Shown here: positions 16,683 through 21,208 of the stretch, one piece after another | How positions within the stretch are numbered: position 1 is the first letter of the stretch | How the letters are laid out: every line of letters starts with the position of its first letter | Assembly (NCBI GenBank): GCA_009928745.1 | Contig: SACC01000002.1 | Coordinates: 1 to 21,208 of the forward strand | Direction of reading: 5' to 3' | DNA: 21,208 nucleotides | DNA from: Clostridia bacterium | Lineage (GTDB): Bacteria > Bacillota > Clostridia > Christensenellales > CAG-1252 | Made by a program: the position numbers and the translations under genes | Notes under the pieces: generated by a model | Database searches by the model: none | Seen by the model: only the letters and a program-made list of their open reading frames with translations | Told to the model about the DNA's origin: nothing

Positions 16683-18353
16683 TTATTCTACAGGCACATA
16701 ATTAATATAAACCTTGACTCCGCCCGATGCGGGGAGGGCAGTGAATGGAACGGTGCGCGCGCTGTCCGTATACCATCCGTCAAGAGTTGTCTCTCCGTTG
16801 CCAACGTTGAAAGTCCCTCCTTGATGGGTATTAATGATTCCCATTACGGTGTCATAGGTAACACCGTCGACGATATTGATATAATATACCACGGGATTCT
16901 GCACGTCCTGAGTATTAACTTCGATATATGGTACGTCGGTTAATTTGATATAAATCGTGCTGTCTCCGTTGAAACTCTCCGGCAGACTTTGCGTATAGCT
17001 TGCATCTAAGTAAAAGCCTTCAATAATCTTGCCTTTTATGGTTATTACGCTTTCATAATATCCAATAATATCTTCGCTGTCGAGGTTGTCATAAGTATCA
17101 ACATAGGGTACGATTTTATTGGTTAATCCTTGGACGTCAAAATCTATTGTATAAAGCGTATTCCATTGAGCGTAGACGGTTACATCACCATAGATATAAG
17201 CTTTATTCACTACGGGATTATGGAAAGAAGAATCCATATACCAGCCGCCGAAGCTATAACCGCTGCGAACGGGGGACGGGATATTATTGTAAAAAACAGC
17301 AATATATTTATTATAAATAATGCCGTCGCCAAGATTCAGAGTCAGGTTTTGACTCCACTTAGCATAGACAGAATAGTCAGAGCGGTCATAGCCTACTATA
17401 TATTCGTTATTAACCGGATACAAAAGATATCGGTCGTAATACCAGCCTTCAAAGGTGCGCCCATCCTCTTGAGGAGCGTTAAGAGTTATTGCCGCGCCGC
17501 TGTCTGCTGTTAATTCTTCATAGCTTTCGCTTGACGAACTCATTAACATTATCCGCGCGCTTTCGCATGTTTCATCGCTCCCCTGCAGCTCCGGAATTAC
17601 TATATCTTCTGCGTTCAATACATATGAAACATTCATGTATACGCTAAAGAAATTTTGACCCAACAGAGTTGAGGGCACGACATTTGAGGGGAAATAGTCA
17701 TCGGGGGTTCTAACCGTATAGCTAAGCGACAAAACACTTCCTCCGGCGTCGATTTCGGCATTCAACCATAAGTTGTTAACTTTTTTGCCAGTACAAAGCA
17801 GAGTCATTAAAGTAATTCTACTATACCATGCGTTTTTCGCTGAATCATAAACTTCCGAAGCGCTGAGCGCAGGCTCAGGCAATCCGAATATGTTATTGTA
17901 TTCAAAATAAGTGTACAGCTCGCCTATTATACTATTAGGAGTAAAGTTGTTTAAACGTTCGCTAATATATACTTGCGCTTCTATCTCCGACAAGCGGGTA
18001 TATGTGTATATATCCTCATAAATATTATTATCAAAGGTTTTTTCCTGTCTATAATATTCGCCGTCTTTCTTAAAAACCCAAACGCTTTTCAATGTAGAAC
18101 TGCTATAATTGTAATAATAGTAGCCATCATTATCAGCGCTGTACACGACGACATCAGAGCCTGAAACAATCTTGAAAGACGCAGAAGTGGGTATTTGCAT
18201 TGCAAGCAAAGCCGTTTTTGCCGCTTCCGCCGATATCTGACGGTCGGAATACGGATTTATTTCATCCTTTTTGTTCCAGCAGGCGCTCAACGCAAAAACC
18301 ATCATTGTGGCAATAATGAAAATGCCTAATAATAAAATAATTCTTTTCTTCAT
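16683..18353 (-). CDS. Secreted lipoprotein with Listeria/Bacteroides-type (Flg_new) repeats
   Basis: A 556-residue exported lipoprotein. MKKR, a hydrophobic stretch, and the lipobox ALSAC predict lipid attachment at C25. Residues 26-260 form a domain I do not recognise, rich in Tyr and Ser. From about 285 onward come roughly four repeats of the InlB B-repeat/Flg_new type, with cores FEGWYYD, FGGWYMD, IEGFYLD and LDGWYTD, each followed by a short strand ending in VYAKW, VYAQW or similar. Such repeats form small beta-grasp-like surface modules, often in adhesion or envelope proteins; the role here is unknown. I chose the ATG at 18353 because GGGAGGAG lies just before it and a signal peptide follows; the in-frame ATG at 18398 would lie in the promoter's start region. 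It is a single-gene unit with its own promoter. Confidence 0.85.
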   Translation of the reverse strand: MKKRIILLLGIFIIATMMVFALSACWNKKDEINPYSDRQISAEAAKTALLAMQIPTSASFKIVSGSDVVVYSADNDGYYYYNYSSSTLKSVWVFKKDGEYYRQEKTFDNNIYEDIYTYTRLSEIEAQVYISERLNNFTPNSIIGELYTYFEYNNIFGLPEPALSASEVYDSAKNAWYSRITLMTLLCTGKKVNNLWLNAEIDAGGSVLSLSYTVRTPDDYFPSNVVPSTLLGQNFFSVYMNVSYVLNAEDIVIPELQGSDETCESARIMLMSSSSESYEELTADSGAAITLNAPQEDGRTFEGWYYDRYLLYPVNNEYIVGYDRSDYSVYAKWSQNLTLNLGDGIIYNKYIAVFYNNIPSPVRSGYSFGGWYMDSSFHNPVVNKAYIYGDVTVYAQWNTLYTIDFDVQGLTNKIVPYVDTYDNLDSEDIIGYYESVITIKGKIIEGFYLDASYTQSLPESFNGDSTIYIKLTDVPYIEVNTQDVQNPVVYYINIVDGVTYDTVMGIINTHQGGTFNVGNGETTLDGWYTDSARTVPFTALPASGGVKVYINYVPVE

Positions 18354-18385
18354 GTCTCCTCCCAAAGGGCTGAATTTGCTATTAA

Positions 18386-18414
18386 AGTATAAAGCCAAAA
18401 AATTTTTAAGTCAA
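18386..18414 (-). promoter_or_regulatory. Sigma-A promoter of the lipoprotein gene
   Basis: On the minus strand TTGACT (18414-18409) and TATACT (18391-18386) are 17 bp apart, each one base from consensus. The start of transcription would be near 18379, about 26 bases before the chosen ATG. This supports the ATG at 18353 over the one at 18398. Confidence 0.8.
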
Positions 18415-18716
18415 TACCAAAAAGTTGGTCAATAATATGAATCCATCCCATTTTGAGACAAAATACCGAAAACACGGAAGAAAACAGTTGAAGCATATCA
18501 TTATTCCGATATCTATTCACACGCTCGGAATCTATATAGGAAAATATCCAATCTAATTCAATATTTTTAGTTATTGCATCCTAACATCAACATATCTTTT
18601 GCATGCAAAGTTTAATCCAGTCATATAAAAATCTTTTACTTGCTTTTGCAATATGCTTGTATAATATTTTTTCTGTGAAAATTTTGTATTAGAAAATAAT
18701 AAATCAGTAAAAATTA
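18415..18716. other. AT-rich divergent intergenic region, no supported gene
   Basis: About 300 bp between the lipoprotein promoter and the ABC promoter. It holds a perfect 12-bp palindrome, TTTGCATGCAAA (18598-18609), and a weak 7-pair hairpin with ATTCCGA/TCGGAAT arms. A 39-codon plus-strand frame (18437-18556) lacks a ribosome binding site. A TATAAT near 18661 has no matching -35 at good spacing. Nothing here is firmly functional. Confidence 0.5.
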
Positions 18717-18745
18717 TTGACAAAGAAAGGTTGATGGTATAGTAT
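18717..18745 (+). promoter_or_regulatory. Promoter of the ABC transporter operon
   Basis: A perfect TTGACA (18717-18722) is followed after 17 bp by TAGTAT (18740-18745), or after 15 bp by TATAGT (18738-18743). Transcription would start near 18750, just where an inverted repeat begins, about 30 bases before the ATPase ATG. Confidence 0.7.
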
Positions 18746-18749
18746 ATTA

Positions 18750-18770
18750 ATGATATCAAAACAATATCAT
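18750..18770. promoter_or_regulatory. Inverted repeat at the ABC operon start, possible operator
   Basis: ATGATAT and ATATCAT are perfect inverted 7-mers separated by 7 bases, at the predicted transcription start. A repressor such as a GntR/YtrA-type protein often controls ABC operons of this kind from such a site, but no regulator gene is seen here, so this is inference. Confidence 0.4.
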
Positions 18771-18783
18771 ATAATGAGGGTTT

Positions 18784-19500
18784 ATGAAAATATTGGAAAT
18801 TAAAGGTTTAGAAAAAAGCTATAAAGCAGGTGTTAAGGCGTTAGGCGGTGTGGATATTGACGTAGAATCGGGAGATATCTACGCATTTATCGGTCATAAC
18901 GGCGCGGGTAAGACTACCGCTATTAAGTGTGTGGCGGGTATCTTGGACTTTGAAGCCGGCAAAATCAATATTGCCGGACGAGACGTAAAAAAGGATCCGA
19001 TCGCCTGCAAATTAATTACAGCGTATGTGCCTGATAATCCTGACATATACAATTTTATGACGGGTATGGAGTATCTGGAATTCATACTCAGCGTATATAA
19101 GATAGGCAAAAGGAACGATGCGTATCTTAAGGAGCTTGCCGCGCAATACGAGTTATTCGAAAGCCTCGGCACAAAAATTCAAGAATATTCGCACGGAATG
19201 AAACAAAAGCTTGTATTAATATCCGCATTCATCCGCGAGCCGCAATTGATGATACTTGACGAGCCCTTTGTGGGACTAGACCCAAAAGCGGCAAAAATCA
19301 CTAAGGACAAGATGAAGGAATTTTGCGCGAAGGGCAACGCGATATTCTTCTCCACGCACGTTTTGGAGACGGCGGAAAGGTTGTGCAACAAGGTTGCAAT
19401 AATAAAACAGGGCAAGATTATCCATAAGGGCACGATGGACGAGGTAGTAGGGCTAAAGACTCTTGAAGAGATATTTATGGAGGGTGTGGCGCGTGAATAA
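18784..19500 (+). CDS. ABC transporter ATP-binding protein
   Basis: The 238-residue ATPase subunit of an ABC transporter, acting at the inner face of the membrane with the next gene product. It shows Walker A GHNGAGKTT at 37-45, the signature YSHGMKQ at 135-141 (SHGM in place of the usual SGGQ, common in ABC-2 type ATPases), Walker B LMILDEP at 155-161 and the switch histidine H192 in STHVLE. GAGGG precedes the ATG. The promoter and a possible operator lie directly upstream. The 3' end overlaps the permease start by 8 bp (GTGAATAA). The ATPase type resembles exporters; the cargo is unknown. Confidence 0.95.
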   Translation: MKILEIKGLEKSYKAGVKALGGVDIDVESGDIYAFIGHNGAGKTTAIKCVAGILDFEAGKINIAGRDVKKDPIACKLITAYVPDNPDIYNFMTGMEYLEFILSVYKIGKRNDAYLKELAAQYELFESLGTKIQEYSHGMKQKLVLISAFIREPQLMILDEPFVGLDPKAAKITKDKMKEFCAKGNAIFFSTHVLETAERLCNKVAIIKQGKIIHKGTMDEVVGLKTLEEIFMEGVARE

Positions 19501-21055
19501 CTTTTTGACTTTGTTAAAAATAAGTCTTAAGACCAATTTAAGCTCTCAGCAGGCGTTCTCAACTAAGCGCAAAGCGGGTAGCGCGGCGCTGCTTATTTTG
19601 CTTATCTGCGTTATGGGGTTTTACGTCTCAATGCTCGCGTATCAGATGGGTAAGAGCTTTGCTGCAAGCGGAATGCTCGATATGCTTATTATGTTCGCGG
19701 TAATAGGAGGAGTGTTTTTTACCCTTTTGAACAGCATAATATCCAGCTTTCATTTTATTTTCAAATCCAAAGACCACGATATGCTGCTTTCTTTGCCGAT
19801 AAAAACCAGCGAAATCTTTTTGACAAAAATGACCAGCGTGCTGGTTTTGCTCTACGCCTATATCGCGCCGATTTATATACCATTTCTGACCGTTTATTTT
19901 ATATTTGCGGGAGTTAACGCCGCTATGGTGATATATGCCTTCCTAGGCTTCTTTTTCACTCCGCTATTTGCCTTTGCCATAGGACTTTTAATAGGCATGC
20001 TACTGAATAGCCTTAATAGTTTACGGTTTGCCAAGCCTCTCTATATCGTGTTTTTCTTGGCGTTTATAGTGCTTGTAATGACAATATCGAGTAATCCTCT
20101 AAAAATAATGCAATATCTTTCCGGTAATAGCGGCAGAATCATCTCCGTAGCAAGTATTGTGTATTTTCCGTATTATTTGCTGTCAACTGCGATAAGCGCC
20201 AACAACTTTTGGGCGTTTTTGGGCTTTATTGCAGTTAACGTAGTACCGCTAGCCGCGCTTGTTGCAGTAAGCTCAAAGTATTATGTCAAGCTGAGCAGTT
20301 TCTTTGCTAGAAGCGCCAAGACAAAGAAGTTTGAATATAAAGAAAGCGCAAATACCAATGTTATGGGCGTTCTGCTTAAAAAAGAGTTAAAAAGACTTAT
20401 TTCATCCACTAATTATCTGATTAATTCCTGCATAGGACCTTTAATGCTGATAATTATCGTAATAGTCAATATATTTACAGGCTCATTGAGCGCAATGCTC
20501 AACGCGCCAATCCTTGCGGTATCGCTGTTGTATATTGCCTTTACCACGCTGCTTAATTCGCCTCTTGCTGTAAGTATTTCGCTTGAAGGCGAAACTTTTT
20601 GGATATACAAAAGCATTCCTGTCAAGCCCTCGCAGATAATTACCGCCAAACTAATTATGCAGCTGATAATATTCCTGCCTCTATCATTAATTGGAACAAC
20701 GCTGCTTTGCGTCGTATTCAAAGTAGAGGCGCTGGGTATTTTTATGCTAACGCTGTATACTTTAACAATTAACGCCTTTGGCGCGGTGCTTGGTATGACG
20801 ATAGGATTAAAAAAATATAATCTGCATTACACCAACGAAATTCAAGTGGTAAAACAAAGCTCGGCGGTGTTTATTACAATGCTCATAGGCTTATTAATTG
20901 CCGCTAGTATTTTTGCACCTTATATGCTGCTCGGCAGATATATTTCGGAAGTTTGGTACGTGGCAATAATTACCGTGCTTTTGGCTATAATTACCTATAT
21001 AATGTACTCCAAACTTATGCGTACAACCTCGGAGCAGTTCAACAAAATCAACTGA
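19493..21055 (+). CDS. ABC transporter membrane subunit, large ABC-2-like permease
   Basis: A 520-residue membrane protein with about 12 hydrophobic segments, forming the channel for the ATPase encoded just upstream. I place the start at GTG 19493 (MNNFLTLLKISLK) because GGAGGG at 19479-19484 stands 8 bases before it and the ATPase stop overlaps it; the in-frame ATG at 19463 would add ten residues read out of the ATPase coding end. A soluble stretch of about 40 residues (around 265-305) divides it into two halves with about equal numbers of helices, and KSKDHDMLLSLPIKTSEIFLTK in the first half is mirrored by GETFWIYKSIPVKPSQIITAKL in the second, suggesting an internal duplication of an ABC-2 unit. 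The substrate is unknown. Repeat copy 3 follows 12 bp after the stop. Confidence 0.88.
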   Translation: MNNFLTLLKISLKTNLSSQQAFSTKRKAGSAALLILLICVMGFYVSMLAYQMGKSFAASGMLDMLIMFAVIGGVFFTLLNSIISSFHFIFKSKDHDMLLSLPIKTSEIFLTKMTSVLVLLYAYIAPIYIPFLTVYFIFAGVNAAMVIYAFLGFFFTPLFAFAIGLLIGMLLNSLNSLRFAKPLYIVFFLAFIVLVMTISSNPLKIMQYLSGNSGRIISVASIVYFPYYLLSTAISANNFWAFLGFIAVNVVPLAALVAVSSKYYVKLSSFFARSAKTKKFEYKESANTNVMGVLLKKELKRLISSTNYLINSCIGPLMLIIIVIVNIFTGSLSAMLNAPILAVSLLYIAFTTLLNSPLAVSISLEGETFWIYKSIPVKPSQIITAKLIMQLIIFLPLSLIGTTLLCVVFKVEALGIFMLTLYTLTINAFGAVLGMTIGLKKYNLHYTNEIQVVKQSSAVFITMLIGLLIAASIFAPYMLLGRYISEVWYVAIITVLLAIITYIMYSKLMRTTSEQFNKIN

Positions 21056-21067
21056 TTAGCGAGCCGT

Positions 21068-21208
21068 TCCGACCAAACGCGAATGCCGTACCTTGCATTC
21101 GGTCGGACTTAAGGGAACAATATCAGTCGTAACACTTTGTGATATTTCCCCTTCTTTTTCTTAAAAATTCACCCCTTTTAATGATCATTGCAGTAGCAAC
21201 GAGTAAGG
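21068..21208 (+). repeat. Structured 3'-end repeat, copy 3, cut by window end
   Basis: An inverted copy relative to copies 1 and 2, so that it again reads in the sense of its upstream gene, the ABC permease. It starts 12 bp after the stop. Hairpin 1 (21068-21107) carries the 6-base AAACGC insertion as in copy 1. Hairpin 2 (21111-21153) is degenerate, with one mismatch and one bulge. Hairpin 3 has the same loop (AGTA on this strand, 21092-21095) with TTGC/GCAA arms. The window ends at the closing AAGG of hairpin 3; hairpin 4 and the expected terminator lie beyond. Confidence 0.88.

Noticed and set aside
18437..18556. 39-codon plus-strand frame starting MNPSHFETKYRKHGRK
   Set aside because: The composition is not absurd for a protein, but there is no ribosome binding site and no recognised homologue, so I left it out.
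18571..18759. 62-codon minus-strand open frame in the divergent intergenic region
   Set aside because: It covers the ABC promoter and its inverted repeat, lacks a convincing ribosome binding site, and its Ile/Tyr/Ser-rich product is what AT-rich noncoding DNA gives.
11507..21208. Integron attC-type recombination sites at gene ends
   Set aside because: Position after stop codons and hairpin shape recall attC, but the elements have several separate hairpins, lack the RYYYAAC/GTTRRRY core pairs, and the genes between them differ in strand and are ordinary chromosomal operons. No integrase is seen.
11507..21208. CRISPR array or insertion sequence
   Set aside because: Only three dispersed copies, kilobases apart and in both orientations, so not a CRISPR array. 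No transposase, terminal inverted repeats or clear target duplications flank the copies; a non-autonomous element moved in trans remains possible.

Overview
The window looks like a chromosomal piece of a low-to-moderate GC Gram-positive bacterium, most likely an uncultured gut member of the Clostridia. The reasons are strong GGAGG-type ribosome binding sites, clear TTGACA/TATAAT promoters, a DUF975 membrane protein, a GPH sugar symporter beside GH38 and GH2 mannosidases, and a lipoprotein with Listeria/Bacteroides-type repeats. The taxonomic call is inference; no rRNA or other marker is present.

Layout. (1) 1-7683, + strand: an arginine biosynthesis operon, argG (5' end cut off by the window edge), argH, argC, argJ, argB, argD, argF, with overlaps or short gaps. 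ArgJ recycles acetyl groups, so with ArgB, ArgC, ArgD, ArgF, ArgG and ArgH the cluster covers glutamate to arginine; carbamoyl-phosphate synthase and a regulator are not in view. (2) 7684-8784: a DUF975 membrane protein gene with its own promoter, a bidirectional terminator, and a convergent 42-residue small protein gene. (3) 8879-16314: mannoside use. A cytoplasmic GH2 beta-mannosidase (+) converges on a two-gene minus-strand operon, GH38 alpha-mannosidase then GPH symporter, driven by a perfect consensus promoter. Together they would import and dismantle short manno-oligosaccharides or N-glycan fragments. (4) 16683-18414: a secreted repeat lipoprotein with its own promoter. (5) 18717-21055: an ABC ATPase and its large membrane partner.

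The most unusual feature is a repeat of about 220 bp present three times (11507-11731, 16458-16673, and 21068 to the window end). Each copy starts 2-12 bp after the stop codon of an unrelated gene, always in the same orientation relative to that gene. Each folds into a series of hairpins, some with paired base changes between copies. In the two complete copies the far end is a hairpin with a T-tract on the gene-sense strand, so the element looks like a mobile or recurrent structured 3' UTR/terminator module. I could not match it to a named family from memory.
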